A stretch of 64,000 nt of DNA from Streptomyces roseolilacinus (GCF_014649335.1 NZ_BMSV01000001.1:806001-870000); one strand, 5' to 3'; shown: positions 1 through 8,886, numbered from the stretch's first letter. Numbers and translations are program-made. Notes: a model not told the origin generated them from the sequence alone.

Positions 1-342
1 CAGGAAGCCGAGGAAGACGAACATCTCGACCAGCGTGGTGGCGCCGTACCCCGTCTCGGCGAAGACGGTCGCCCACGGGAAGAGGAAGATCGAGTCGACC
101 GCGAAGATCACGTAGAGGAAGGCGTAGACGTAGTAGCGGACCTGGGTGTGGGCCCAGCCCTCCCCCACGGGGTCGACGCCGCACTCGTACGTCAGGAGCT
201 TCTCCGGCGTCGGCACGACGGGGCGGAGCAACCGCCCGGCCGCGAACGCGACGGCCACGAAGAGCACGCCGATGGCGGCGAGGAGTCCGACGGCCGAGTA
301 GCTCTGGAAGTAGTCGGCCGCGAGCCCGGTCTGTTCCGGCAC
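1..342 (-). CDS. nuoA2: NADH-quinone oxidoreductase subunit A, second copy (3' end outside window)
   Basis: Small membrane subunit of the proton-pumping NADH dehydrogenase. The minus-strand frame starts at a GTG at 342 and is open for 114 codons to the window edge, so the C-terminus is missing. A first membrane helix is followed by the NuoA signature: the TYECGVDP segment, then RYYVYAFLYVIFAVDS and FLFPWA. It differs from the nuoA at 34962-35321, so this genome has two NuoA genes; the rest of a second nuo cluster presumably lies to the left. Its start faces the two-component genes at 533, leaving a 190-bp divergent spacer. Confidence 0.9.
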   Translation of the reverse strand, partial: MPEQTGLAADYFQSYSAVGLLAAIGVLFVAVAFAAGRLLRPVVPTPEKLLTYECGVDPVGEGWAHTQVRYYVYAFLYVIFAVDSIFLFPWATVFAETGYGATTLVEMFVFLGFL

Positions 343-532
343 GTCCGTCCCTCTCTCTTCCTGCCCCCGTGGGCGCCGATCCGGCGATCCGGCGATCTGT
401 ACGCACGGGAGTCTAGGCCCTGGCAAAGCCCGGGTAATCAGCCGTGTCGCACCCGAGGTGGGGTTATCCCCACCGGACGCCACCCACGTACCCCATGGCG
501 CGGCCGGGTCACGGCCCGGCAGGCTGGGCGCC

Positions 533-1714
533 ATGACCACGCGCAGCGACCGTCCGGCTCCGGCTCCCTCCTCCCGCACGGGACGCCTCGGGTTCGGGGC
601 GGCCATGTGGAAGGAGGTCGTCCATCTGTTGTCGAACCTGCCAGTATCCCTCGTCGCGTTCGTCTATGTGACGGTGGCGGTGGCGGTGGGGGCGGCCCTG
701 TCCGTGACGGTCGTCGGGTTGCCGCTGCTGGCGGCCGGGCTGGCCGGGGCGCGGCTGGTCGGGCGGGTGGAGCGGGCGCGGGCCCGGGGGCTGCTGGGCG
801 TGCGGATCGAGGAGCCGAGCCGTCCGCCGCGCCGGCCGGGCGGGGGCGCGGCGGACGCGGTCTGGTCGGTGCTGGGGGACGCGGTGGCGTGGCGGACGGT
901 GCTGTACGGGTTCGTGCGGCTGCCGTGGGGCGTGCTGACGTTCGCGGTGACCCTGGTGGCGCTGGTGGTGCTGTGGCCCGCGCTGCCCTATCTGGTACGG
1001 GCGATGACCAACGCCGACCGGGCGATGGTGCGGGGGCTGCTGGGGCCGTCGGACGAGTTGGAGCGGCGGGTCGCGGAGCTGGAGTCGGACCGGGGGGTGG
1101 TGGTGGACGTGGCGGCGGCGGACCTGCGCCGCATCGAGCGCGACCTGCACGACGGCGCGCAGGCCCGCCTCGTCGCCCTCGCCATGGGGCTCGGTCTGGC
1201 GAAGGAGAAGGCCGCCGAGGACCCGCGGGCGGCGGCCCGGATGGTGGAGGAAGCGCACGGCGAGGTGAAGCTCGCCCTCCAGGAGCTCCGCGACCTGGCC
1301 CGCGGCATCCACCCGGCCGTCCTCACCGACCGGGGCCTGGACGCCGCCCTGTCGTCCGTCGCGTCGCGCTGCACGGTGCCGGTGACCGTGACGGTCGACC
1401 TGCCGGAGCGTCCGGCGGAGGCGACGGAGGGCATCGCGTACTTCACGGTGTCGGAGCTGCTGCAGAACGTCTCCAAGCACGCCCGCGCCCACCACGCCAC
1501 CGTCGACGTCTGGCGCACCGGCGACCGCCTCCTCATCCAGGTCACCGACGACGGACGCGGCGGAGCCGACCCCACCCGCGGCACCGGCCTCGCCGGCCTC
1601 GCCGAACGCCTCGACGCCGTCGACGGGCTGTTCGTCGTCCACTCCCCGCCCGGGGGGCCGACGACCGCGACCGCCGAGCTGCCCTGGCGGAGCCGTACGG
1701 CCGCACACCGCTGA
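533..1714 (+). CDS. Sensor histidine kinase 1 of a tandem pair
   Basis: Membrane histidine kinase of about 393 aa, of the NarX/DesK type. Hydrophobic segments in the first 170 residues form a membrane sensor. The DHp motif ERDLHDGAQARLVALAM has its predicted phospho-acceptor near His206, and the HATPase domain contains NVSKHARAHH, DDGRGG and GTGLAGLAERL. ATG 533 was chosen because the frame further upstream is not conserved-looking; a later ATG at 605 is also possible. The catalytic half is nearly identical at DNA level to the next gene (see findings). Both kinases probably signal to the response regulator at 3352, the only one nearby. Confidence 0.88.
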   Translation: MTTRSDRPAPAPSSRTGRLGFGAAMWKEVVHLLSNLPVSLVAFVYVTVAVAVGAALSVTVVGLPLLAAGLAGARLVGRVERARARGLLGVRIEEPSRPPRRPGGGAADAVWSVLGDAVAWRTVLYGFVRLPWGVLTFAVTLVALVVLWPALPYLVRAMTNADRAMVRGLLGPSDELERRVAELESDRGVVVDVAAADLRRIERDLHDGAQARLVALAMGLGLAKEKAAEDPRAAARMVEEAHGEVKLALQELRDLARGIHPAVLTDRGLDAALSSVASRCTVPVTVTVDLPERPAEATEGIAYFTVSELLQNVSKHARAHHATVDVWRTGDRLLIQVTDDGRGGADPTRGTGLAGLAERLDAVDGLFVVHSPPGGPTTATAELPWRSRTAAHR

Positions 1715-1733
1715 CCCCGCGACCGCACCCGCC

Positions 1734-1790
1734 GCCGACCCCGGCGGCGCCTCCCGCCGACCCCGGCGGCGCCTCCCGCCGACCCCGGCG
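1734..1790. repeat. 22-bp tandem repeat, about 2.6 copies
   Basis: Two perfect 22-bp units (1734-1755 and 1756-1777) plus a 13-bp partial third copy fill part of the 209-bp spacer between the two kinase genes. The unit begins GCCGACCCCGGCGGC. No gene or terminator is evident in the spacer. Confidence 0.85.
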
Positions 1791-1923
1791 AAGCACCCCG
1801 CGGACCTAGGCGGCGCGCGCCGCCGGGTGCGGCGGGCGCGCCCCGCCGCGTGCGCCTCCGAGCAGGGGGCGCGCGCTCCCCGACCGACATCCCACCCCGA
1901 ACGAGCGGAGACGGACCCTTCCC

Positions 1924-3246
1924 ATGGCCATGGCATACGGGCCGGACACCGGCCACCCGCGCGCACCGCGCCTCCCCGCCTGGCTGGGCGCCCCCCTGGC
2001 GGCCCGCACCTGGCGGGAGTTCTGCCACCTGCTGCTCGGCCTGCCGCTGAGCCTGTGCTACTTCGCCCTGTCGGTGACGGCCCTCGCGGTCGGCGCCGGG
2101 CTGGTCGTCACCTTCGTCGGCATCCCCGTACTGGCCCTGGGCCTGGCGATGTGCCGCGGCTTCGGCGTCGTCGAACGGGCCAGGGCGCGCGCCTTCCTGG
2201 GCTCGCGGGTCGGGGATCCGGAGCCGGCGCGGGCCGAGCCGGGCACCGGCCTCACGGGCGCGGTGTGGGCGGTGCTCAAGAGCGGCGCCTCGTGGCGGCA
2301 CCTGCTGTACGCGGTGCTGCACATGCCCTGGGCGGTGGTGGCGTTCTCCCTCGCGGTGACCGTCTGGAGCACGGCGTGGGCGCTGTTCACGTACCCGCTG
2401 TGGCGGTGGTCGCTGCCCCTGCACGCGGGTACCGACGGCATCCAGGTGTACGGGGACGGGACGCGCGCCTACGTCCTGGACTCCGGTGCCGAGCTGGCGG
2501 TGACCAGCGGCGTCGGCCTGGTGCTCGTGTTGCTGGGGGCGTGGCTGGTCCGGGGCCTGGCGGCGGTCGACCGGGCGCTGGTGCGGGGGCTGCTCGGCCC
2601 GTCGCGGCTCGCCACGCGCGTCGTCGAGCTGGAGTCGGACCGGGGGGTGGTGGTGGACGTGGCGGCGGCGGACCTGCGCCGCATCGAGCGCGACCTGCAC
2701 GACGGCGCGCAGGCCCGCCTCGTCGCCCTCGCCATGGACCTGGGCCTGGCGAAGGAGAAGGCGACCGAGGACCCGCGGGCGGCGGCCCGGATGGTGGAGG
2801 AGGCGCACGACGAGGTGAAGCTCGCCCTCCAGGAACTCCGCGACCTCGCCCGCGGCATCCACCCGGCGATCCTCACCGACCGGGGCCTGGACGCCGCCCT
2901 GTCCGCCGTCGCGTCGCGCTGCACGGTGCCCGTCACGGTCGGCGTGGACCTGCCCGAGCGGCCCGCCGCCGCGGTCGAGGGCATCGCGTACTTCACGGTG
3001 TCGGAGCTGCTGCAGAACGTCTCCAAGCACGCCCGCGCCCACCACGCCACCGTCGACGTCTGGCGCACCGGCGACCGCCTCCTCATCCAGGTCACCGACG
3101 ACGGACGCGGCGGCGCCGACCCCACCCGCGGCACCGGCCTCGCCGGCCTCGCCGAACGCCTCGACGCCGTCGACGGGGTCCTCGCCGTCCACTCCCCCGA
3201 GGGCGGGCCGACGACCGTCACCGCCGAGCTGCCCTGGCGCGGTTGA
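1924..3246 (+). CDS. Sensor histidine kinase 2 of a tandem pair
   Basis: 440-aa membrane histidine kinase, paralogue of the gene at 533. The N-terminal sensor is different and longer: two hydrophobic hairpins, then an extracytoplasmic-looking stretch around residues 160-190, then another helix. The DHp motif RDLHDGAQARLVALAMDLG puts the predicted phospho-His near 259, and the HATPase domain is almost the same as in the neighbour. The start is ATG 1924; the in-frame ATG at 1930 is an alternative. The gene ends about 105 bp before the response regulator, so the three genes probably form one signalling unit. The signal sensed is not apparent. Confidence 0.88.
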   Translation: MAMAYGPDTGHPRAPRLPAWLGAPLAARTWREFCHLLLGLPLSLCYFALSVTALAVGAGLVVTFVGIPVLALGLAMCRGFGVVERARARAFLGSRVGDPEPARAEPGTGLTGAVWAVLKSGASWRHLLYAVLHMPWAVVAFSLAVTVWSTAWALFTYPLWRWSLPLHAGTDGIQVYGDGTRAYVLDSGAELAVTSGVGLVLVLLGAWLVRGLAAVDRALVRGLLGPSRLATRVVELESDRGVVVDVAAADLRRIERDLHDGAQARLVALAMDLGLAKEKATEDPRAAARMVEEAHDEVKLALQELRDLARGIHPAILTDRGLDAALSAVASRCTVPVTVGVDLPERPAAAVEGIAYFTVSELLQNVSKHARAHHATVDVWRTGDRLLIQVTDDGRGGADPTRGTGLAGLAERLDAVDGVLAVHSPEGGPTTVTAELPWRG

Positions 3247-3351
3247 ACACAGTTGAACGGTGTTCGCCCACACGGCCGAAGTTGCTGCGATGCTGGTGGC
3301 GACGGTGGACATCGCCGTCGGGAGCCGATCGGGAGTGGGGGCTGCAAGACC

Positions 3352-4023
3352 GTGGACGACAGGGTGCGGGTGGTCATCGCGGAGGATTCCGTACTGCTCA
3401 GGGAGGGCCTGACCCGGCTGCTGACCGACCGCGGGCACGAGGTCGTCGCGGGGGTCGGGGACGCGGACGCCCTGCTCAAGACGGTGGACGCGCTGGCCGC
3501 CGACGGGGCGGCACCCGACGTGGTGGTCGCGGACGTGCGGATGCCGCCGTCCCACACCGACGAGGGGGTCAGGGCCGCCGTGCGGCTGCGCGGGGACCAC
3601 CCCGGGGTCGGGGTGCTGGTGCTGTCGCAGTACGTCGAGGAGCGGTACGCGACGGAGCTGCTGGCCGGCAGCAGCCGGGGCGTGGGCTACCTGCTGAAGG
3701 ACCGGGTCGCCGAGGTCCGCGAGTTCGTGGACGCGGTGGTGCGGGTCGCCCGGGGCGGCACGGCGCTCGACCCGGAGGTCGTGGCGCAGCTGCTGGGGCG
3801 GAGCCGCCGGCAGGACGTGCTGGCGGGGCTGACGCCGCGCGAGCGGGAGGTCCTCGGTCTGATGGCCGAGGGCCGGACCAACTCGGCGATCGCGCGACAG
3901 CTGGTGGTGAGTGACGGGGCGGTCGAGAAGCACGTCAGCAACATCTTCCTGAAGCTGGGGCTCTCACCGAGCGAGGGGGACCACCGCCGGGTGCTCGCGG
4001 TGCTGACCTACCTGAACTCCTGA
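3352..4023 (+). CDS. NarL/FixJ-family response regulator
   Basis: DNA-binding response regulator of 223 aa. The receiver domain begins VRVVIAEDSVLLREGL, with the phospho-acceptor Asp61 in VVVADVRMP and the conserved Lys in YLLKDRV. The C-terminal LuxR-type helix-turn-helix reads LTPREREVLGLMAEGRTN, then AVEKHVSNIFLKLGL. GTG 3352 was preferred because it puts the receiver beta-strand immediately after the start and follows a purine-rich GGGAGTGGGGG; the frame is open back to 3253 but has no homology there. It is likely the output partner of the two upstream kinases. Targets are unknown. Confidence 0.9.
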   Translation: MDDRVRVVIAEDSVLLREGLTRLLTDRGHEVVAGVGDADALLKTVDALAADGAAPDVVVADVRMPPSHTDEGVRAAVRLRGDHPGVGVLVLSQYVEERYATELLAGSSRGVGYLLKDRVAEVREFVDAVVRVARGGTALDPEVVAQLLGRSRRQDVLAGLTPREREVLGLMAEGRTNSAIARQLVVSDGAVEKHVSNIFLKLGLSPSEGDHRRVLAVLTYLNS

Positions 4024-4300
4024 ACCGCCGGCGACTCCTGATCCAGCCCCGGCCCCTCGGAGGGCCTAGGACCAAAGACCGGGCCGGGAGTGCCGTTCCG
4101 GTGGAACACAGGGGGAGGCGAAGCATGATGTTCCAGGACAAACGGATGTCTCATCGGAGCGTCCACTATGCGAGCTGTCCAAGGAAGGGAACCCTTACCG
4201 ACGTAGGGTGGGCCTTGGGACGGCCGGTCGTCCGGCTGTCTTCCGAGCGTTCTCCCGCCGACGGCGGGGAGACCCCTTGTCTCGAGGGAGGTCCAGTTCA

Positions 4301-6292
4301 GTGACCAGCCAGGTCAGTAGCCCGGCCGAGCGGACAGGCGAGGCGGCGCGCGAGGCCCGAGGGGCCGACGAGGCGGCCGCAGGGGAACAGTGCGCCGGGG
4401 AGCAGCGCGGCACGCCGGTGCAGCGCGTCCCCGAGAAGGAGATCCGCCGGCTGGACCGGGTGATCATCCGCTTCGCGGGTGACTCGGGTGACGGCATGCA
4501 GCTCACGGGTGACCGGTTCACGTCGGAGACGGCGACGTTCGGCAACGACCTGTCGACGCTGCCGAACTTCCCCGCCGAGATCCGGGCGCCCGCCGGGACG
4601 CTGCCGGGCGTGTCGTCCTTCCAGCTGCACTTCGCGGACCACGACATCCTCACGCCGGGCGACGCGCCCAACGTGCTGGTCGCGATGAACCCGGCCGCGC
4701 TGAAGGCGAACATCGCGGACGTGCCGCGCGGCGGCGAGGTCATCGTCAACACCGACGAGTTCGCGAAGCGGGCGATGGCGAAGGTCGGCTACGCGACCTC
4801 GCCGCTGGAGGACGGGTCGCTGGACGGCTACCGCGTCCACCCCGTGCCGCTGACGACCCTCACGGTCGAGGCGCTGAAGGACTTCGGCCTGTCCCGCAAG
4901 GAGGCGGAGCGGTCGAAGAACATGTTCGCGCTGGGCCTGCTGTCGTGGATGTACCACCGGCCGACCGAGGGCACCGAGCAGTTCCTGCGGCGGAAGTTCG
5001 CGAAGAAGCCGGAGATCGCGGAGGCGAACGTCGCCGCGTTCCGGGCGGGCTGGAACTTCGGCGAGACGACGGAGGACTTCGCCGTCTCGTACGAGGTCGC
5101 CCCCGCCACGTCGGCGTTCCCGGCGGGCACGTACCGGAACATCTCCGGGAACCTGGCCCTGTCGTACGGGCTGATCGCGGCCGCGCACCAGGCGGACCTG
5201 CCGCTGTTCCTCGGCTCGTACCCGATCACGCCGGCCTCGGACATCCTGCACGAGCTGAGCCGGCACAAGAACTTCGGCGTGCGGACCTTCCAGGCGGAGG
5301 ACGAGATCGCCGGCATCGGCGCGGCGCTGGGCGCGGCGTTCGGCGGTTCGCTGGCGGTGACGACCACCTCCGGGCCGGGTGTGGCGCTGAAGTCCGAGAC
5401 GATCGGCCTGGCGGTGTCGCTGGAGCTGCCGCTGCTGATCGTCGACATCCAGCGCGGCGGCCCCTCCACGGGCCTGCCGACCAAGACCGAGCAGGCGGAC
5501 CTGCTCCAGGCGATGTACGGGCGGAACGGCGAGGCCCCGGTGCCGGTGGTGGCGCCGAGGACGCCGGCGGACTGCTTCGACGCGACCCTGGAGGCCGCGC
5601 GGATCGCGCTCACGTACCGGACGCCGGTGTTCCTCCTGTCGGACGGGTACCTGGCGAACGGCTCCGAGCCGTGGCGCGTCCCGGACCCGGAGGACCTCCC
5701 GGACCTGGGCGTCACCTTCGCGGCGGGCCCGAACCACACGCTGGAGGACGGCACCGAGGTCTTCTGGCCGTACAAGCGCGACCCGGAGACCCTGGCGCGG
5801 CCCTGGGCGCTGCCCGGCACGCCCGGCCTGGAGCACCGGATCGGCGGCATCGAGAAGCAGGACGGCACGGGCAACATCTCGTACGACCCGGCCAACCACG
5901 ACTTCATGGTCCGCACCCGCCAGGCCAAGATCGACGGGATCGCGGTCCCGGAGCTGGAGGTCGACGACCCGGGCGGCGCCGCGCGGACGCTCGTCCTCGG
6001 CTGGGGTTCGACGTACGGGCCGATCACCGCCGCCGTACGCCGGCTCCGCACGGCCGGCGACGCCATCGCGCAGGCCCACCTGCGCCACCTCAACCCCTTC
6101 CCGGCGAACCTCGGCGAGGTCCTGAAGCGGTACGAGACCGTCGTCGTCCCCGAGATGAACCTCGGGCAGCTCGCCACGCTCGTGCGCGCGAGGTACCTGG
6201 TCGACGCGCGCAGCCACACGCAGGTCAACGGCATGCCGTTCAAGGCGGAGCAGCTCGCCGCGGCCCTCAAGGAGGCCATCGATGCCCAGTGA
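4301..6292 (+). CDS. korA: 2-oxoacid:ferredoxin oxidoreductase, alpha subunit (gamma-alpha fusion)
   Basis: 663-aa large subunit of a 2-oxoglutarate-type ferredoxin oxidoreductase, which oxidatively decarboxylates a 2-oxoacid to its CoA ester and reduces ferredoxin. After a variable N-terminal 45 residues comes the gamma domain (IIRFAGDSGDGMQLTGDRF), then the alpha/pyrimidine-binding domain (LFLGSYPITPASDILHELS, QAEDEIAGIGAALGAAFGG, QRGGPSTGLPTKTEQADL). GTG 4301 follows a CGAGGGAGGT Shine-Dalgarno. It overlaps korB by 11 bp, indicating translational coupling. The 277-bp upstream spacer shows no convincing gene. Substrate specificity is inferred from the family; other 2-oxoacids are possible. 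Confidence 0.92.
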   Translation: MTSQVSSPAERTGEAAREARGADEAAAGEQCAGEQRGTPVQRVPEKEIRRLDRVIIRFAGDSGDGMQLTGDRFTSETATFGNDLSTLPNFPAEIRAPAGTLPGVSSFQLHFADHDILTPGDAPNVLVAMNPAALKANIADVPRGGEVIVNTDEFAKRAMAKVGYATSPLEDGSLDGYRVHPVPLTTLTVEALKDFGLSRKEAERSKNMFALGLLSWMYHRPTEGTEQFLRRKFAKKPEIAEANVAAFRAGWNFGETTEDFAVSYEVAPATSAFPAGTYRNISGNLALSYGLIAAAHQADLPLFLGSYPITPASDILHELSRHKNFGVRTFQAEDEIAGIGAALGAAFGGSLAVTTTSGPGVALKSETIGLAVSLELPLLIVDIQRGGPSTGLPTKTEQADLLQAMYGRNGEAPVPVVAPRTPADCFDATLEAARIALTYRTPVFLLSDGYLANGSEPWRVPDPEDLPDLGVTFAAGPNHTLEDGTEVFWPYKRDPETLARPWALPGTPGLEHRIGGIEKQDGTGNISYDPANHDFMVRTRQAKIDGIAVPELEVDDPGGAARTLVLGWGSTYGPITAAVRRLRTAGDAIAQAHLRHLNPFPANLGEVLKRYETVVVPEMNLGQLATLVRARYLVDARSHTQVNGMPFKAEQLAAALKEAIDAQ

Positions 6293-7334
6293 AGCCCTGA
6301 CCCTGGTGCCCAAGGCCGAGGGCGAGCAGTCCATGAAGGACTTCAAGTCGGACCAGGAGGTCCGCTGGTGCCCGGGCTGCGGCGACTACGCGATCCTCGC
6401 CGCGGTGCAGGGCTTCATGCCCGAGCTGGGGCTGGCGAAGGAGAACATCGTCTTCGTCTCCGGCATCGGCTGCTCCTCCCGTTTCCCGTACTACATGAAC
6501 ACGTACGGGATGCACTCCATCCACGGCCGCGCCCCCGCCATCGCCACGGGCCTGTCCGCCTCGCGCCGCGACCTGTCCGTCTGGGTCGTCACCGGTGACG
6601 GCGACGCGCTGTCCATCGGCGGCAACCACCTGATCCACGCCCTGCGGCGGAACGTCAACCTCAAGATCCTGCTGTTCAACAACCGGATCTACGGCCTGAC
6701 CAAGGGCCAGTACTCGCCCACCTCCGAGGTCGGCAAGATCACCAAGTCGACCCCGATGGGTTCGCTGGACGCGCCGTTCAACCCGGTGTCGCTGGCGCTG
6801 GGCGCGGAGGCGAGCTTCGTCGCCCGGACGGTCGACTCGGACCGCAAGCACCTCACCGAGGTCCTGCGGCAGGCCGCCGACCACCCCGGCACGGCCCTGG
6901 TGGAGATCTACCAGAACTGCAACATCTTCAACGACGGCGCCTTCGACGCGCTCAAGGACAAGGAGCGGGCCCAGGACGCGGTGATCCGGCTGGAGCACGG
7001 CCGGCCGATCCGCTTCGGCCCGGACGGGTCGAAGGGCGTCGTCCGCGATCCGGCGACGGGCGAGCTGGAGGTCGTCGCCGTCACGCCGGAGAACGAGGCG
7101 CGGGTGCTGGTCCACGACGCGCACGCCGCGTCCCCGACCACGGCCTTCGCGCTCTCCCGGCTGGCCGACCCGGACACCCTGCACCACACGCCGATCGGCG
7201 TCCTGCGCAGCGTCCGGCGGCCGGTCTACGACGCGCTGATGTCCGACCAGCTCGACACCGCCGTCGAGCAGCGCGGCAAGGGCGACCTGTCCGCCCTGCT
7301 CGCCGGCGGCGACACCTGGACGGTCATCGGCTGA
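6282..7334 (+). CDS. korB: 2-oxoacid:ferredoxin oxidoreductase, beta subunit
   Basis: 350-aa thiamine-diphosphate-binding subunit that pairs with KorA. Cysteines in VRWCPGCGDYAIL and in GIGCSSRFPYYMNTYG fit the 4Fe-4S ligands of this family. The ThDP/Mg motif is visible as VVTGDGDALSIGGNH followed by LLFNNRIYGLTKGQYSPTS. The start ATG lies inside the end of korA. The gene converges on the HxlR regulator with an 11-bp overlap of the 3' ends. Confidence 0.93.
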   Translation: MPSEALTLVPKAEGEQSMKDFKSDQEVRWCPGCGDYAILAAVQGFMPELGLAKENIVFVSGIGCSSRFPYYMNTYGMHSIHGRAPAIATGLSASRRDLSVWVVTGDGDALSIGGNHLIHALRRNVNLKILLFNNRIYGLTKGQYSPTSEVGKITKSTPMGSLDAPFNPVSLALGAEASFVARTVDSDRKHLTEVLRQAADHPGTALVEIYQNCNIFNDGAFDALKDKERAQDAVIRLEHGRPIRFGPDGSKGVVRDPATGELEVVAVTPENEARVLVHDAHAASPTTAFALSRLADPDTLHHTPIGVLRSVRRPVYDALMSDQLDTAVEQRGKGDLSALLAGGDTWTVIG

Positions 7335-7773
7335 CGCCGTCCCGGCCGGCCGCAGGCCCGGTCCCGGACCCCGCGCGGGTTCGGGGCCGGGCCTCGTCGT
7401 AGGCCCGGCGGGCCCGCTCGACGGCGCCGACGGACCGCTCGGACCAGCGGGCCAGCGCCCACACCTGTTCGGCGGCCTCCCGGCCCAGGCCGGTCAGCGA
7501 GTAGTCGACGCGCGGCGGGATGACGGGGTGGGCGTCGCGGTGGACGAAGCCGTCGCGCTCCAGGGTCTGGAGGGTCTGGGCGAGCATCTTCTCGCTGACG
7601 CCGCCGACGGTCCGGCGCAGTTCGCCGAAGCGGTGGGGCCGCTCCAGCAGCGCGGCGAGGACCAGCACGCCCCAGCGGCTGGTGACGTGCTCCAGGACGA
7701 GCCGCGAGGGACACAGGGGGGCGTTGACGTCGGGCTTCGTGGCGCTCGCGCGCCCCTTCGCACTTACCTGCAT
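7324..7773 (-). CDS. HxlR-family transcriptional regulator
   Basis: 149-aa winged-helix regulator of the HxlR/MarR-like group. Core motifs are SRWGVLVLAALLERPHRFG, ELRRTVGGVSEKMLAQTLQ and LERDGFVHRDAHPVIPPRV, followed by DYSLTGLG. One Cys near the N-terminus (APLCPSR) sits where many HxlR proteins carry a redox or electrophile sensor Cys. It is divergent from the quinone-reductase-like gene at 7863, with operator-like repeats between them, a typical HxlR arrangement. It probably represses that gene and itself; this is inferred from layout. Confidence 0.9.
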   Translation of the reverse strand: MQVSAKGRASATKPDVNAPLCPSRLVLEHVTSRWGVLVLAALLERPHRFGELRRTVGGVSEKMLAQTLQTLERDGFVHRDAHPVIPPRVDYSLTGLGREAAEQVWALARWSERSVGAVERARRAYDEARPRTRAGSGTGPAAGRDGVSR

Positions 7774-7780
7774 GCCAGTA

Positions 7781-7814
7781 GCTTACTTCAAAGTGGGTAC
7801 TTTCTAAGAGAAAG
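7781..7814. promoter_or_regulatory. Probable HxlR operator/promoter region
   Basis: The divergent spacer contains two TACTT direct repeats, the inverted repeat ACTT-CA-AAGT, and a perfect hexamer inverted repeat CTTTCT-AAG-AGAAAG (7800-7814). This AT-richer patch in an otherwise GC-rich spacer resembles known HxlR/YodB operators. No -10/-35 pair was assigned. Confidence 0.55.
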
Positions 7815-7862
7815 CGCTGTGCATAACGTGGGTGTCTCACCCGCTCGAAAGGGAGAAACACC

Positions 7863-8726
7863 ATGAGCATCGTCGTCACCGGAGCCACCGGCCACCTGGG
7901 CCGTCTCGTCATCGGCGCCCTGCTGGAGCGCGGCGTGCCGGCCGCGTCCGTCGCCGCGGTCGTCCGCGACAAGGCGAAGGCCGCCGACCTGGCGGAGCGC
8001 GGCGTGGAACTGCGCGTCGCCGACTACGACCGCCCCGAGACCCTCGCCGGCGCCTTCGAGGCGGGCGACCGGGTGCTGCTGGTCTCCGGCAACGCGGTCG
8101 GGCAGCGGGTGCCGCAGCACACCGCCGTGATCACGGCGGCGAAGGCCGCCGGCGTCGCCCAGCTCGCGTACACCGGCCTGCTCGGCGGGCCGGACGCCGA
8201 CTTCGTCCTGGCGGACGAGCACAAGGCCACCGAGCGGGCGATCCTCGACTCGGGGCTGCCGTACACGTTCCTGCGCAACGGCTGGTACACCGAGAACTAC
8301 ACGGAGAACCTCGCCCCGGTCCTCGCCCACGGCGCCGTCGTCGCCAACGCGGGCGAGGGCCGCGTGGCCTCGGCGGCCCGCGCCGACTACGCGGCCGCGG
8401 CCGCCGTGGTCCTGACGGAGGACGGCCACCTCGGCAAGGCGTACGAGCTGAGCGGGGACACGGCGTGGTCGCTCGCCGAGTACGCGGCGGAGGTCGCCCG
8501 GCAGACCGGCCGGGACATCGCGTACGACGACGTGCCCGCCGAGACCCACCACGGGATCCTGACCGGCGCGGGCGTCCCCGGGCCGTTCGCCTCGATCCTC
8601 GTCGACGTCGACGCGGCCATCGCCCGCGGCCGGCTGGCCGGGACCAGCGGCGACCTGTCGCGGCTCATCGGCCGGCCGACGACGCCGCTCGCCGAGACGG
8701 TGGCCGCCGCGCTGCGCTCCCGGTAG
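7863..8726 (+). CDS. NAD(P)H-binding SDR/NmrA-type protein, QorB-like quinone reductase
   Basis: 287-aa atypical short-chain dehydrogenase. The N-terminal Rossmann motif is VVTGATGHLGRLVIGALLERG. GLLGGPDADFVLADEHKATE and LRNGWYTENYTENL are characteristic of QorB-like NAD(P)H:quinone oxidoreductases. The Shine-Dalgarno AAGGGAG precedes ATG 7863. The divergent HxlR regulator suggests induction by quinones, aldehydes or other electrophiles. The actual substrate cannot be read from the sequence. Confidence 0.86.
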   Translation: MSIVVTGATGHLGRLVIGALLERGVPAASVAAVVRDKAKAADLAERGVELRVADYDRPETLAGAFEAGDRVLLVSGNAVGQRVPQHTAVITAAKAAGVAQLAYTGLLGGPDADFVLADEHKATERAILDSGLPYTFLRNGWYTENYTENLAPVLAHGAVVANAGEGRVASAARADYAAAAAVVLTEDGHLGKAYELSGDTAWSLAEYAAEVARQTGRDIAYDDVPAETHHGILTGAGVPGPFASILVDVDAAIARGRLAGTSGDLSRLIGRPTTPLAETVAAALRSR

Positions 8727-8787
8727 CGGGCGGGCCGCGGGGGCCCTCCCCCCGGCCGTCTCCCCGGGCGCCCCCCGCGGCGGACGC

Positions 8788-8817
8788 GTCATGACCGTAT
8801 GGCGATACGGGCATGAC
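8788..8817. promoter_or_regulatory. 30-bp near-perfect palindrome upstream of rarD
   Basis: Arms GTCATGACCGTAT and ATACGGGCATGAC flank a 4-nt centre GGCG; 12 of 13 positions pair. No T-tract follows, so an operator is as likely as a terminator. It lies 61 bp after the quinone-reductase-like gene and 69 bp before the rarD start. Confidence 0.6.
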
Positions 8818-8886
8818 ATGCCGTCCCGTGCGGCGTTACCGTCGAGCGGACAGCGCGGCGCGGGACGATGACGTCCGGGACAGGAA

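Noticed and set aside
988..3933. Very long minus-strand open frame across the kinase and regulator genes
   Set aside because: It is the antisense shadow of high-GC genes; the protein is Arg/His/Pro-rich with no motif, while the plus strand encodes clear kinases and a regulator.
4101..4304. 67-codon frame upstream of korA
   Set aside because: No ribosome site or motif, and it overlaps the korA Shine-Dalgarno and start; more likely leader sequence.
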